Made by a program: the position numbers and the translations under genes. Positions 25,725 through 34,837 of a stretch of 64,000 bases of DNA are shown piece after piece (position 1 is the first letter of the stretch; the number at the start of each line of letters is the position of its first letter). The notes under the pieces are model-generated. The model was given only the letters and a program-made list of their open reading frames with translations, was not told the DNA's origin and made no database searches. Location of the stretch: positions 62,001-126,000 of the forward strand of contig NZ_JAHWGT010000017.1 of the NCBI RefSeq assembly GCF_020873895.1, written 5' to 3'. The stretch comes from Streptomyces sp. DH12 (GTDB lineage: Bacteria; Actinomycetota; Actinomycetes; Streptomycetales; Streptomycetaceae).

Positions 25725-26642
25725 TCACTCCTCCACGGTGAGGCCCTTGCGGAGCTTGGCGAGCGTGCGGGAGAGCAGCCGGGACACGTGCATCTGCGAG
25801 ATGTCGAGCTCCTCGCCGATCTCCGACTGCGTGAGCCCGCCGACGAAGCGCAGGGACAGGATGCGGCGGTCCCGCGCCGGCAGGGAGGCGATCAGCGGCT
25901 TGAGGGACTCGATGTACTCGATGCCCTCCAGGCCGTGGTCCTCGTAGCCGATCCGGTCGGCCAGGGCGCCCTCGCCGTCGTCCTCGTCGGGCTGGGCGTC
26001 CAGCGAGCTGGCGGTGTAGGCGTTGCTCGCGGCCATGCCCTCGACGACCTCGTCGGCGCTGATGCCGAGCCGGTCGGCCAGCTCGGCCACGGTCGGCGAG
26101 CGGTCCAGTTCCTGGGCCAGCTCGTCACCGGCCCTGGCGAGGTCGAGGCGGAGTTCCTGCAGGCGCCGCGGGACGCGGACCGACCAGGACGTGTCGCGGA
26201 AGAAGCGCTTGATCTCACCGACGATGGTCGGCATCGCGAACGTGGGGAACTCCACCTCGCGGCCGACCTCGAAGCGGTCGATCGCCTTGATCAGGCCGAC
26301 CGTGCCGACCTGGACGATGTCCTCCATCGGCTCGCTGCGGGAGCGGAAGCGGGAGGCGGCGAACCTCACCAGGGCGAGGTTCAGCTCGACCAGGGTGTTG
26401 CGGACGTACGCGTACTCGTGCGTGCCCTCTTCGAGGGTCTCCAGCCGCGCGAAGAGCGTCTTGGACAGCGCTCGCGCGTCCGGGGGCGCCACCTCGTCGA
26501 ACGGGGGGATCTCGGGGAGGTCCGCGAGCCCGTCGGGGTGCGCCGCGCCGGGGGCGCGGGGTGTGGGGGGGAAAAGGATCTCGTTCGGGGGTGTTGCCGA
26601 CGCCGCGTCGTGGGTACGCGTTCCGTCGAGCCGGGGTGACAT
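25725..26642 (-). CDS. RNA polymerase sigma factor, SigB/SigF/SigG subfamily
   Basis: A 305-residue sigma factor lacking region 1.1. Region 2 (SRSEPMEDIVQVGTVGLIKA, then FPTFAMPTIVGEIKRFFRD), region 3 (RSPTVAELADRLGISADEV) and region 4 (LTQSEIGEELDISQMHVSRL) are complete. This is the stress/sporulation group that streptomycetes possess in many copies. Start set at the ATG at 26642 with GGAGG five bases upstream. An antagonist (26879) and a serine-kinase anti-sigma (27435) are encoded divergently, forming a partner-switching set; the arrangement recalls the sigI-arsI-prsI type locus. Confidence 0.93.
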   Translation of the reverse strand: MSPRLDGTRTHDAASATPPNEILFPPTPRAPGAAHPDGLADLPEIPPFDEVAPPDARALSKTLFARLETLEEGTHEYAYVRNTLVELNLALVRFAASRFRSRSEPMEDIVQVGTVGLIKAIDRFEVGREVEFPTFAMPTIVGEIKRFFRDTSWSVRVPRRLQELRLDLARAGDELAQELDRSPTVAELADRLGISADEVVEGMAASNAYTASSLDAQPDEDDGEGALADRIGYEDHGLEGIEYIESLKPLIASLPARDRRILSLRFVGGLTQSEIGEELDISQMHVSRLLSRTLAKLRKGLTVEE

Positions 26643-26878
26643 GGTCTCCTCCATCGTTCTCGGCATAAGGCCGCCGATGCCCATACGTCAGCCTGCGGTG
26701 TGCGGCGCCTCCAAAGCCGGCCGTGTCGGTGTTCCCTACTAGCCCTACCGGGTCCGCACGCACCGGTGCAAGTGTCATTTGTTCCGTATATACCCTTTAC
26801 GGCAGCCTTCGACTACCCGACAGCGCGGATTCGTCGTAGGGTTCTACCGACCCGTAGGCATCGGCGAAGAGGGGCGGA

Positions 26879-27244
26879 ATGGGCCGCGAGACGGTCGGCA
26901 GCGCGAATCAGGGCCGACTCCAGGTCGAGGTCCGGACGGAAGGTCCCAGTGAGGTCCTCATGCCGGCCGGTGAGCTCGACCACCACACGGCGGACCTCCT
27001 GCGGGAACCCCTGGAGGCGGCGATCGCCCGAGGACGGACCCGCCTGGTGGTCGACTGCTCGGAGCTGGAGTTCTGCGACTCGACGGGGCTGAACGTGCTC
27101 CTCGGGGCGCGACTGAAGGCGGAGGAGGCGGGCGGCGCGGTACACCTCGCCGCGATGCGCCCCGCCGTCGCCAGAGTGTTCGAAATCACGGGCGCGGGTG
27201 CGGTCTTCCCCGTCCACGAGTCACTGGACGACGCCCTGCGGTGA
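26879..27244 (+). CDS. Anti-anti-sigma factor (STAS domain)
   Basis: A 121-residue STAS protein of the SpoIIAA/RsbV type. The phosphorylatable serine is in ELEFCDSTGLNVLL (about S68) with the usual D-S-T-G context, and the N-terminal strand GELDHHTADLL matches the family. Dephosphorylated antagonist binds the anti-sigma kinase and frees sigma; the kinase at 27435 would phosphorylate it. The ATG at 26879 has GAGGGGCGG upstream. 190 bases separate it from the kinase gene. Confidence 0.92.
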   Translation: MGRETVGSANQGRLQVEVRTEGPSEVLMPAGELDHHTADLLREPLEAAIARGRTRLVVDCSELEFCDSTGLNVLLGARLKAEEAGGAVHLAAMRPAVARVFEITGAGAVFPVHESLDDALR

Positions 27245-27434
27245 GGGGCGCGGCCGGTCCGCGAGGGGCCGGTGCGCGACCCGATCCGAGGGGTGTCGCC
27301 CGCCGGCAGCCGGGCAGAAGAACGCAGAACCACCCCCCGGGTGGCCCGTCGAGGGGCCACACTCCTTGTAACGAAGCAAACGAAGCAGACGTCGACGTAA
27401 TGACGACCTGGTGAATCGGTGAGGTGACGCGCTG

Positions 27435-27959
27435 ATGGGTGCCACCCAGCAGCAACCGCCGAGCGGTCTCGGCCCCGAGCCGGACGGCCCCGGCGCCCCC
27501 TCCACGCGTGACGGGGTGCCTTCCGCCGCGTCCGACGAGCGGGGACCGCACCGCGAGACGCGGCGGCTCGCGCTGGACGGTGCCAGCGGTGTCGTCCCGC
27601 TCGCCCGCGACTTCACCCGCCAGGCCCTGTACGACTGGGGATGGCTCCCCGCCGCCACCGCCGACCGGCGTGCGGCGGCCGAGGACGTCCTGCTGGTCGT
27701 CTCGGAGCTCGTCACCAACGCCTGCCTCCACGCGGACGGACCGGATGAGCTGAGGGTCTCCCTCCACGCCAAGGCGCTGCGGCTGGAGGTCACCGACCGG
27801 GGCACCGGTCAGCCCGCCCCGCGCACCCCGCACCGGGCCGGCCGGCCCGGCGGGCACGGCATGTTCATCGTGCAGCGGCTGTGCCTCGACTGGGGCGTCC
27901 AGCGGCCGCAGGAGGCGTCGGGCAAGACCGTCTGGGCGGAGCTGGCCGCGCCCGCCTAG
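27435..27959 (+). CDS. Anti-sigma serine kinase (HATPase_c, RsbW/SpoIIAB type)
   Basis: A 174-residue ATP-binding protein. The N-box is ELVTNACLHADGPD, G1 is TDRGTGQP and G2 is RPGGHGMFIV, the order of GHKL kinases. The first about 45 residues are disordered and Pro/Ser-rich. It is predicted to hold the sigma factor at 25725 and to phosphorylate the STAS antagonist. It starts at an ATG with GAGGTG nine bases upstream. No phosphatase (SpoIIE/RsbU type) gene is present in the window. Confidence 0.9.
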   Translation: MGATQQQPPSGLGPEPDGPGAPSTRDGVPSAASDERGPHRETRRLALDGASGVVPLARDFTRQALYDWGWLPAATADRRAAAEDVLLVVSELVTNACLHADGPDELRVSLHAKALRLEVTDRGTGQPAPRTPHRAGRPGGHGMFIVQRLCLDWGVQRPQEASGKTVWAELAAPA

Positions 27960-28106
27960 CCGTACCGCCGCCGTACCGCCCCTCCCGTGCGCCCCCGGTG
28001 CACCTCCGCGCGCCCCGCGTACACCAGCCCGGCACCGCACCCGGCAACGCCTTCCGGGTGGCTCTGACCTGTGTCCGGAAACAGTGCGTATACGAAAGCT
28101 TACGAA

Positions 28107-28125
28107 AGAACGTGTTCTGTAGAAC
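28107..28125 (+). promoter_or_regulatory. Alternating inverted half-sites upstream of the glycan locus
   Basis: Three half-sites alternate at 7-base spacing: AGAAC (28107-28111), GTTCT (28114-28118), AGAAC (28121-28125), each separated by GT. They are preceded by a direct repeat TACGAAAG (28091 and 28101). It lies about 105 bases before the priming glycosyltransferase and looks like an operator. Confidence 0.55.
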
Positions 28126-28228
28126 GGGCGTGTGGCGTAGTGTGCCCTCGCGTGAAGGAATTGTGTGAACCGCTCACTCCACAGGAGCGGGGCGCGCGGT
28201 TCTCCGGGCCTGGGGGGGCGTACGAATC

Positions 28229-29734
28229 TTGGGAGACACGGGAACCTACGGGGTTCACGCAGCTCGACTGACCGGTGTCCGCGCGGCCATACCCGGACGC
28301 CACCACCACCACACCGCCGCGGCCGGCCGCCGCGCCAAACCGCGCTGGTACCTGCCGGTCGTCCTCGGCGTGGACGCCGGGGTCACCGCCGCGTCGACCG
28401 CGCTGGTGCTGTCCCGCGCCGGGCAGCCGCACCCGGGCCTGTCGGCCCTCGTCGCCACGGCGACCTGGGTCGCGGTACGGGCCCTGCGGCACCGGTACCG
28501 ATCCTCCGAACTGGGCGAGTCGCGCGGCGCGCTGCCCGTCCTGCACGACTGGTTGATCCTGGTGGCCTCGCTGGCGGTGCTCAGCGTCGCCACGGCGCAG
28601 ACCCCCGAGCCGTACCCGGCGCTGGCCGCGCTGGCGCCCGGCCTGGTCTGCACGCTGCTGTGCCGCCGCTGGACCCACCGCCACCTGACCTCCGCCCGGC
28701 GCGTCGCCCAGGCCGTCGACCGCGTGCTCGTGGTCGGCGAGCCCGGCGCGCTGGACGCCGCCGTCCAGCGGCTGGCCTCCCGCACCGACCACCCGTACGC
28801 CGTCGTCGGCACGGTCGTCGTCGGCGCCGGCACGGCCGGTGCCGCCGCGGGGCCCACGGGCGCGGGCGACCGCCTCGACCCGGAGCTCGACGGCCGCGCC
28901 GCCGGCCACCGCCTCGTCGACGCCGCCCGGCGCCACCGCGCCGAACTGGTGCTCCTCGCGCCCGGCGCCCGGCTCACCGGCGACCGGCTGCGCGAGCTGT
29001 GCTGGGCGCTCCACGACGCCGGGCTCGACGTCGCGCTGACGCCCGGCCTGGTCGAGACCTCGGTCAAGCGGCTCGCGGCCACCTCCGTCGCCGGACTCAC
29101 CGTGCTGCGGGTCGAACCGCCGCTCGGCCACGGCGCGCAGGCCGCCTTGAAGTCCGCCGTCGACCGCTGCGGCGCCGCGCTCGGCCTGCTCCTGCTCGCC
29201 CCGGTGCTCCTCCTGCTGGCCGTGCTCATACGGCTCGACTCGCCCGGTCCCGCCCTCTACCGGCAGGTGCGCGTCGGCCGGGACCAGGAGACGTTCACCA
29301 TGTGGAAGTTCCGCAGCATGGTGACGGACGCCGACCGGCGCAAGGAGGACCTCGCCGCGCGCAACGAGTGCGACGGGCTGATGTTCAAGATGCGCCGCGA
29401 CCCCCGGGTCACCCGCATGGGCCGCTTCCTGCGTCGCACGTCCCTGGACGAGCTGCCCCAGCTGCTCAACGTCCTGAAGGGCGACATGTCCCTGGTGGGC
29501 CCGCGCCCGCCGCTCCCCGACGAGGTCGCCGGCTACGACGCCACGGCGCTGCGCCGGCTGCGCGTGCGGCCCGGCATGACGGGGCTGTGGCAGGTCAGCG
29601 GACGCTCGGACCTCTCCTGGGACGAAACGATTCAGCTCGATCTGCAGTACGTGGACAACTGGTCGTTCAGCAGCGACCTCGATGTGATGAGCCGTACGCT
29701 CCGCGCCGTCGTCGACGGCCGCGGAGCGTACTGA
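28229..29734 (+). CDS. Undecaprenyl-phosphate sugar phosphotransferase (WbaP-like), first step of glycan synthesis
   Basis: A 501-residue polyprenyl-phosphate hexose-1-phosphate transferase. Several hydrophobic segments (about 42-60, 68-84, 105-125, 128-145) and a CoA-binding-like loop precede the catalytic bacterial sugar transferase domain (about 310-500): YRQVRVGRDQETFTMWKFRS, RTSLDELPQLLNVL, GDMSLVGPRPPLPDE, and RPGMTGLWQVSGRSD. It loads the first sugar onto the lipid carrier. The only visible in-frame start is the TTG at 28229, 11 bases after a run of seven G; a GTG with a better ribosome site at 28165 is out of frame by one base. Confidence 0.9.
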   Translation: MGDTGTYGVHAARLTGVRAAIPGRHHHHTAAAGRRAKPRWYLPVVLGVDAGVTAASTALVLSRAGQPHPGLSALVATATWVAVRALRHRYRSSELGESRGALPVLHDWLILVASLAVLSVATAQTPEPYPALAALAPGLVCTLLCRRWTHRHLTSARRVAQAVDRVLVVGEPGALDAAVQRLASRTDHPYAVVGTVVVGAGTAGAAAGPTGAGDRLDPELDGRAAGHRLVDAARRHRAELVLLAPGARLTGDRLRELCWALHDAGLDVALTPGLVETSVKRLAATSVAGLTVLRVEPPLGHGAQAALKSAVDRCGAALGLLLLAPVLLLLAVLIRLDSPGPALYRQVRVGRDQETFTMWKFRSMVTDADRRKEDLAARNECDGLMFKMRRDPRVTRMGRFLRRTSLDELPQLLNVLKGDMSLVGPRPPLPDEVAGYDATALRRLRVRPGMTGLWQVSGRSDLSWDETIQLDLQYVDNWSFSSDLDVMSRTLRAVVDGRGAY

Positions 29735-29759
29735 GGCGCCGATGCGGCGACCGGCGGCG

Positions 29760-30761
29760 CTACGCCCTGCCCGCGGGCCCCTCGCCCCCGCGCGCGTCCA
29801 GCCACCACGCGTACGTGGCGGCGATGCCGTCGCGCAGCGCGACGCGGGGCCGCCAGCCGAGCGCGGTGAGCTTGGAGACGTCCAGCAGCTTGCGGGGCGT
29901 CCCGTCCGGCTTGCTCGTGTCCCAGGCGATCCGGCCGGTGAAGCCGGTCACGTCGGCGACCGTCTCGGCCAGCTCGCGGATCGTGAGGTCCTCGCCGCAG
30001 CCGACGTTGACCGGCGCGTCCCCGTCGTACGCGGCGAGCAGCGTCAGGCACGCGTCCGCCAGGTCGTCGACGTGCAGGAACTCCCGCCGCGGGGTGCCCG
30101 AGCCCCACAGCGTCACCTCGTCCCGGCCGGCCTCGCGCGCCTCGTGGAACCGGCGCACCAGCGCGGGCAGGACGTGCGAGGTCTCCAGGTCGAAGTTGTC
30201 GCCCGGGCCGTAGAGGTTGGTCGGCATCGCCGAGACGAACGCGGCGCCGTACTGCCGGCGGTACGACTGGACCTGGCAGATGCCGGCGATCTTCGCCAGC
30301 GCGTACGGCTCGTTGGTGGGCTCCAGCGGGCCGGTCAGCAGCGCGTCCTCCCGGATGGGCTGCGGGGCGTGCTTGGGGTAGATGCACGACGAGCCGAGGA
30401 ACAGCAGCCGCGCCACGCCGGCCGCGTGCGCGCCCGCGATGACGCTGAGCTGGATCCGGAGGTTGTCCTCCAGGAACGGCACCGGCTGGGTGCTGTTCGC
30501 CAGGATCCCGCCGACCTTGGCGGCGGCCAGGACGACCGCGTCCGGCCGTACGTCCGCCAGGAACGCCGCGGTGGCCGCGGCGTCGCGCAGGTCGAGCGCC
30601 GCGCGGTCACGGGTGATCACCTCGTGGTCCTCGGCGGCCAGCCTGCGGACCACCGCGGACCCGACGAGGCCCCGGTGGCCCGCCACGAATATCCGGGCCT
30701 GCCGCGGCAGGTACGGCGACGACTGGGTGAGGGGCGGCGGTACCGCCTGCGAGTCGGTCAT
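29760..30761 (-). CDS. GDP-L-fucose synthase (GDP-4-keto-6-deoxymannose epimerase/reductase)
   Basis: A 333-residue extended SDR enzyme. NADP loop VAGHRGLVGSAV (about 26-37), the catalytic SSC (124-126) and Y153-K157 in EPYALAKIAG are intact. SSCIYPK, PTNLYGPGDNFD and REFLHVDDLA match GDP-fucose synthase. It would use the product of gmd (30884), which is divergent across a shared 122-base promoter region. Starts at 30761, 30773 or further upstream are all possible; none has a strong ribosome site. Confidence 0.9.
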   Translation of the reverse strand: MTDSQAVPPPLTQSSPYLPRQARIFVAGHRGLVGSAVVRRLAAEDHEVITRDRAALDLRDAAATAAFLADVRPDAVVLAAAKVGGILANSTQPVPFLEDNLRIQLSVIAGAHAAGVARLLFLGSSCIYPKHAPQPIREDALLTGPLEPTNEPYALAKIAGICQVQSYRRQYGAAFVSAMPTNLYGPGDNFDLETSHVLPALVRRFHEAREAGRDEVTLWGSGTPRREFLHVDDLADACLTLLAAYDGDAPVNVGCGEDLTIRELAETVADVTGFTGRIAWDTSKPDGTPRKLLDVSKLTALGWRPRVALRDGIAATYAWWLDARGGEGPAGRA

Positions 30762-30883
30762 GAGCCGGATCATGCCAGGAGCGGCGGCGGCGCCGCCGAC
30801 CGCGGCCGGGTTTTCCGCACACCACGCAACAGAACGCTGCGGACGGGGCCGGCGCGCGGCTCCTCCGGGAGGAGATGCCACGC

Positions 30884-31897
30884 ATGAGCAAGACCGCTTT
30901 GATCACGGGGGTCACCGGCCAGGACGGGTCGTACCTGTCCGAGCTGCTGCTGTCGAAGGGGTACACGGTGCACGGTCTCGTGCGCCGGTCGTCCACCTTC
31001 AACACCGAGCGGATCGACCACATCTACCAGGGCCCGCAGGAGGCCGGCCGCTCCTTCGTGCTGCACCACGCCGACCTCTCCGACGGGGTGGCGCTGGTGA
31101 ACCTGCTGCGCGAGATCCGCCCCGACGAGGTGTACAACCTCGGCGCCCAGTCCCACGTGCGCGTCTCCTTCGACGCCCCGCTCTACACCGGGGACGTCAC
31201 CGGCCTCGGGGCGCTGCGGCTGCTGGAGGCGGTGCGCGCCGCCGGCATCGACACGCGCGTGTACCAGGCGTCCTCCTCGGAGATGTTCGGCGCGACCCCG
31301 CCCCCGCAGAACGAGGCGACGCCCTTCCACCCGCGCAGCCCCTACGGCGTCGCGAAGGTCTTCGGGTACTGGGCGACCGTCAACTACCGCGAGGCGTACG
31401 GCATGTACGCGGTGAACGGCATCCTCTTCAACCACGAGTCCCCGCGCCGCGGCGAGACCTTCGTCACCCGCAAGATCACCCGCGCGGTGGCCCGCATCAA
31501 GGCCGGCCTCCAGAGCGAGCTGTACCTCGGCAACCTCGACGCCGTCCGCGACTGGGGGTACGCCCCCGAGTACGTCGACGCGATGTGGCGCATGCTCCAG
31601 CAGGACGAGCCCACCGACTACGTCGTGGCGACCGGTGTCGCGGCCACCGTGCGCCAGTTCCTGGAGACCGCCTTCGGCCACGCGGGCCTCGACTGGCAGG
31701 AGTACGTCCGCTACGACGCCAAGTACGAGCGCCCCAGCGAGGTCGACGCGCTCATCGGCGACGCGAGCAAGGCCGAGACGCTGCTCGGGTGGAAGCCCGA
31801 GGTCAGGGTGGACGACCTGGCCCGGATCATGGTCGACGCCGATGTCCGCCAGGTGCAGGACGAACTGGCCGGGACCACGGTGCGCGTCGACCGCTGA
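30884..31897 (+). CDS. gmd: GDP-mannose 4,6-dehydratase
   Basis: A 337-residue SDR dehydratase forming GDP-4-keto-6-deoxy-D-mannose. The cofactor loop [10 protein letters not shown] (9-18), the SSSEMFG segment (130-136) with catalytic Ser/Glu, Y154-K158 in [12 protein letters not shown], and [19 protein letters not shown] are diagnostic. The ATG at 30884 is chosen because GGAG lies nine bases upstream; an ATG at 30875 sits too close to it. Together with the epimerase/reductase it supplies GDP-L-fucose or a related deoxysugar to the glycan. Confidence 0.95.
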   Translation: MSKTALITGVTGQDGSYLSELLLSKGYTVHGLVRRSSTFNTERIDHIYQGPQEAGRSFVLHHADLSDGVALVNLLREIRPDEVYNLGAQSHVRVSFDAPLYTGDVTGLGALRLLEAVRAAGIDTRVYQASSSEMFGATPPPQNEATPFHPRSPYGVAKVFGYWATVNYREAYGMYAVNGILFNHESPRRGETFVTRKITRAVARIKAGLQSELYLGNLDAVRDWGYAPEYVDAMWRMLQQDEPTDYVVATGVAATVRQFLETAFGHAGLDWQEYVRYDAKYERPSEVDALIGDASKAETLLGWKPEVRVDDLARIMVDADVRQVQDELAGTTVRVDR

Positions 31898-32026
31898 GCC
31901 GTCCGCCCGGGAATTCTTCCGGAGTTGGCCAGAAATAGCCGCAGAGCCGCTACTCTACGGCTCATTCACTCTTATGGGCGATCGGCCGGACGCCTCGAAC
32001 CGCGGGCCGCCGACCGCCCACTGCGT

Positions 32027-32043
32027 CAAGACGCTCTGTCTTG
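32027..32043 (+). promoter_or_regulatory. Small hairpin next to the ribosome site of the secreted protein
   Basis: CAAGAC (32027-32032) pairs with GTCTTG (32038-32043) around a 5-base loop. The right arm runs into the GGGGGG ribosome-binding run before the ATG at 32052, so folding could modulate initiation. Another inverted repeat, GAGCCG/CGGCTC, is at 31944-31963. Confidence 0.4.
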
Positions 32044-32051
32044 GGGGGTAC

Positions 32052-34766
32052 ATGAAGAGATCCAGGGGGCTGCACGCTGCCCTCGCCCTGTCCTTGGCGG
32101 CCGGCCTGGGGGCGGCCGCCGCCCCGCAGGCCACCGCGCTCACCGAGCCGGTGGCCTTCACCGCCGACGACCTGCCCACCTGGCAGACCAACGGCATCGT
32201 CTGGGCGCTCGCCCAGGCCAACGGGGTGGTCTTCGCCGGCGGTACGTTCTCCGCCGTGCGGCCCCCCGAGGGGGCGGCCGGAGCCGAGCGGCAGGCGCTG
32301 AACTTCGTGGCGCTGGACGCCGCGACGGGCGCGCCCACCGACTGCAAGCTGTCCTTCACCGTCGGCTCGGGCACCGCCACCGTGCGCGCCCTGGCCGTCT
32401 CGCCGGACCAGCGCACCCTGTACGCGGGTGGCTACTTCGGCGCCGTCAACGGCAAGCCGGTCTCCAGCGCCGCCGCGATCGACATCGCCACCTGCACCCC
32501 GAAGGACGGCTTCAACGCGGCCTTCCCCGCGACGGTCCGCGCCCTCGCGGTCACCGACGACACGGTGTACGCGGGCGGCGACTTCGGCACGGTCAACGGC
32601 CAGACGCGGCAGCGGTACGCCGCGGTCGACGCGACGACGGGCGCCCTGCGGCCCTTCCGCGCGGACGCCGACGAGCCGGGCCGGGCCATCGAGATCACCC
32701 CCGACGGGCGGCACGCCCTGCTCGGCGGCGACTTCTTCAAGGTCAACGGCGCCGACTCGCACGCGCTCGCCGTGGTCGACGCCCAGACCGGCGCCAACGC
32801 CAGGACGTACCCGGGCTTCATCATGAACAGCTCGGTCGTCAAGGACATCGACACCGACGCCACCGGCTTCTACACCGCCAACGAGGGCACCGGCGGCTTC
32901 GACGGCCGCATCGCCCTGGAGCTGAACGGCTTCGACCAGCGCTGGCGCGACACCTGCCTGGGCGCGACGCAGGCCGTCGAGGCGCACAAGGGCGTGCTGT
33001 ACAGCGCCTCCCACGCGCATGACTGCGGCCTCGTCGGCGAGTTCCCCGACGGGCGCCGCTACCACTTCCTGGCGCAGCCGACGACCTCCGTCGGCAAGCT
33101 GGGCTGGTTCCCGGACACCAACGACGGTCTCGGTGAGGGCATCGGACCGCGCGTGATCACGATCGCCGCCAAGGACGGCGTCGAGTACCTGTGGTCCGGC
33201 GGCGAGTTCACCACCGTCAACGGCGCCCCGGCGCAGGGCCTGACCCGCTTCGCCTCCACCGGCGACACCGGCAAGCCCACCACGCCCGTCGCCAGCGCGG
33301 CGAGCGTGAAGCCCGGCGAGATCCAGGTCCGCTGGCGCACCAGCCTCGACCTGGACGACAGCCGGCTGACGTACCGGGTGTACCGCGACGGCGCGGCCAC
33401 CCCGATCGCCACCCTCGACGCCGAGTCGCTGCCGTGGCACCGGCCCCAGGCGTCGTTCACCGACACCGGCCGCGCCCCCGGCTCCACGCACACCTACCGG
33501 GTGACCGCGACGGACGGCGCGGGCAACGTCAGCGCGCTCTCCGCCTCCGTCAGCGCCACGACCGCCGTCTCCGCGCAGCCGTACGCCTCCGCGGTCATCG
33601 CCGACGGCGCCTCGCTGTACTGGCGCTACGACGACACGACCACGCCGTACACCGCCGACTCGTCCAAGGGCGACACGAGCGGCCTGCAGGCGAACGGCCC
33701 CGTCCTCGGCCAGGGCCCGGGCGCCACGGTCGACGGCAGCAAGGCGTACGCCTTCGACGGGACCGACTCCGTGGTCCACAGCGACCGCCGCGTCACCGTG
33801 GGCGACGCGTACACCGTCGAGACCTGGTTCAAGACGACCACGAACCGCGGCGGCAAGCTCATCGGGTTCGGCAACAACAGCACCCGCAACAGCGGCCGCT
33901 ACGACAAGCACGTCTACATGAACAACTGGGGCCAGCTGTACTTCGGCGCCTACGACGGCACGGCCCGCACCCTGTCGACCCTCTCCTCCTACAACGACGG
34001 CAAGTGGCACCACGTCGTCGGCACCCAGGGCCCGGGCGGCATGACCCTGTACGTCGACGGCAAGCGCGTCGGCAGCAACACCCGCTCGGGCCACGAGCGG
34101 TACGCCGGGTACTGGCGCGTCGGCGGCGACGCCGTCGGCAGCTGGCCGTCCCGCCCGTCGAGCAACTACTTCGCCGGGCAGATCGACGAGACGGCCGTCT
34201 ACCCGACGGCGCTCACGGCCGACCAGGTCGCCGCGCACTACCAGCGCGCGTCCCAGCAGGGCGACACGGTCACCACCCTGCAGCCCGTCGCGGACACCTA
34301 CGTCAACGGGGCCTCCACCGGAACCAACCACGGCACCGGGACCTCCCTCGCAGTGCGCGGCAGCGCCGCCTACGAGACGTACCTGCGCTTCGCGCTGCCG
34401 GCCCTGCCGGCCGGCAGGCAGCTGACGGGCGCCTCCCTGGAGGTGCGGACCGACTCGTCGGCGAGCGCCGGTTCGACCGACGCGGTGCGGGTCAGCCCCG
34501 TCACGGGCGCCTGGTCCGAGACCGAGGTCACCCACGCGACGAAGCCGGCGCTCGGCGACCGCACGCTGGGCACGCTCACCCCGCCCACCGGGCCGTCCAC
34601 GGGCGCCTCGGTACAGCTGGACAAGACCGCCATCGCGGCGGCCTTGGGCGGCGAGTACAGCATGGCGCTGACCGGGGAGGGCACGGACGCGCTGTGGCTG
34701 TGGTCCCGTGAGGCGCCCGCCTCCGGCGGCACGCCGAAGCTGGTCCTCACCTTCTCGCCGAAGTAG
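32052..34766 (+). CDS. Large secreted multidomain protein (propeller-like, FN3, LamG, DNRLRE)
   Basis: A 904-residue secreted protein. Signal peptide 1-29 (basic start, hydrophobic core, cleavage after ATA-like residues). Residues about 35-395 contain recurrent LYAGGYFGAVNG/VYAGGDFGTVNG/LLGGDFFKVNG units, a beta-propeller-like repeat domain. An FN3-type domain (about 405-500) is followed by a LamG/concanavalin-like domain (about 510-720; AYTVETWFKT, GKWHHVVGTQ, LYVDGKRVG). A C-terminal DNRLRE-type domain (about 735-900) begins PVADTYVNGASTGTNHG. No catalytic residues are obvious, so adhesion or glycan binding outside the cell is likely. Flanked by glycan genes. Confidence 0.88.
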   Translation: MKRSRGLHAALALSLAAGLGAAAAPQATALTEPVAFTADDLPTWQTNGIVWALAQANGVVFAGGTFSAVRPPEGAAGAERQALNFVALDAATGAPTDCKLSFTVGSGTATVRALAVSPDQRTLYAGGYFGAVNGKPVSSAAAIDIATCTPKDGFNAAFPATVRALAVTDDTVYAGGDFGTVNGQTRQRYAAVDATTGALRPFRADADEPGRAIEITPDGRHALLGGDFFKVNGADSHALAVVDAQTGANARTYPGFIMNSSVVKDIDTDATGFYTANEGTGGFDGRIALELNGFDQRWRDTCLGATQAVEAHKGVLYSASHAHDCGLVGEFPDGRRYHFLAQPTTSVGKLGWFPDTNDGLGEGIGPRVITIAAKDGVEYLWSGGEFTTVNGAPAQGLTRFASTGDTGKPTTPVASAASVKPGEIQVRWRTSLDLDDSRLTYRVYRDGAATPIATLDAESLPWHRPQASFTDTGRAPGSTHTYRVTATDGAGNVSALSASVSATTAVSAQPYASAVIADGASLYWRYDDTTTPYTADSSKGDTSGLQANGPVLGQGPGATVDGSKAYAFDGTDSVVHSDRRVTVGDAYTVETWFKTTTNRGGKLIGFGNNSTRNSGRYDKHVYMNNWGQLYFGAYDGTARTLSTLSSYNDGKWHHVVGTQGPGGMTLYVDGKRVGSNTRSGHERYAGYWRVGGDAVGSWPSRPSSNYFAGQIDETAVYPTALTADQVAAHYQRASQQGDTVTTLQPVADTYVNGASTGTNHGTGTSLAVRGSAAYETYLRFALPALPAGRQLTGASLEVRTDSSASAGSTDAVRVSPVTGAWSETEVTHATKPALGDRTLGTLTPPTGPSTGASVQLDKTAIAAALGGEYSMALTGEGTDALWLWSREAPASGGTPKLVLTFSPK

Positions 34767-34837
34767 GCAGTGGCGGGGGCGGCGCCGCGCGCGCCGCCCC
34801 CGCCGCACGCGATCCACGGAGCAGGAGCACCACACAC

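Noticed and set aside
27341-27360. GTGGCCC/GGGCCAC inverted repeat between antagonist and anti-sigma genes
   Set aside because: Only seven pairs, no U-tract, and both genes plausibly share a transcript; too weak to call a terminator.
31962-34835. Long minus-strand frame opposite the secreted multidomain protein
   Set aside because: The plus strand has a signal peptide and clear domains; the opposite frame has no motif and unnatural composition.
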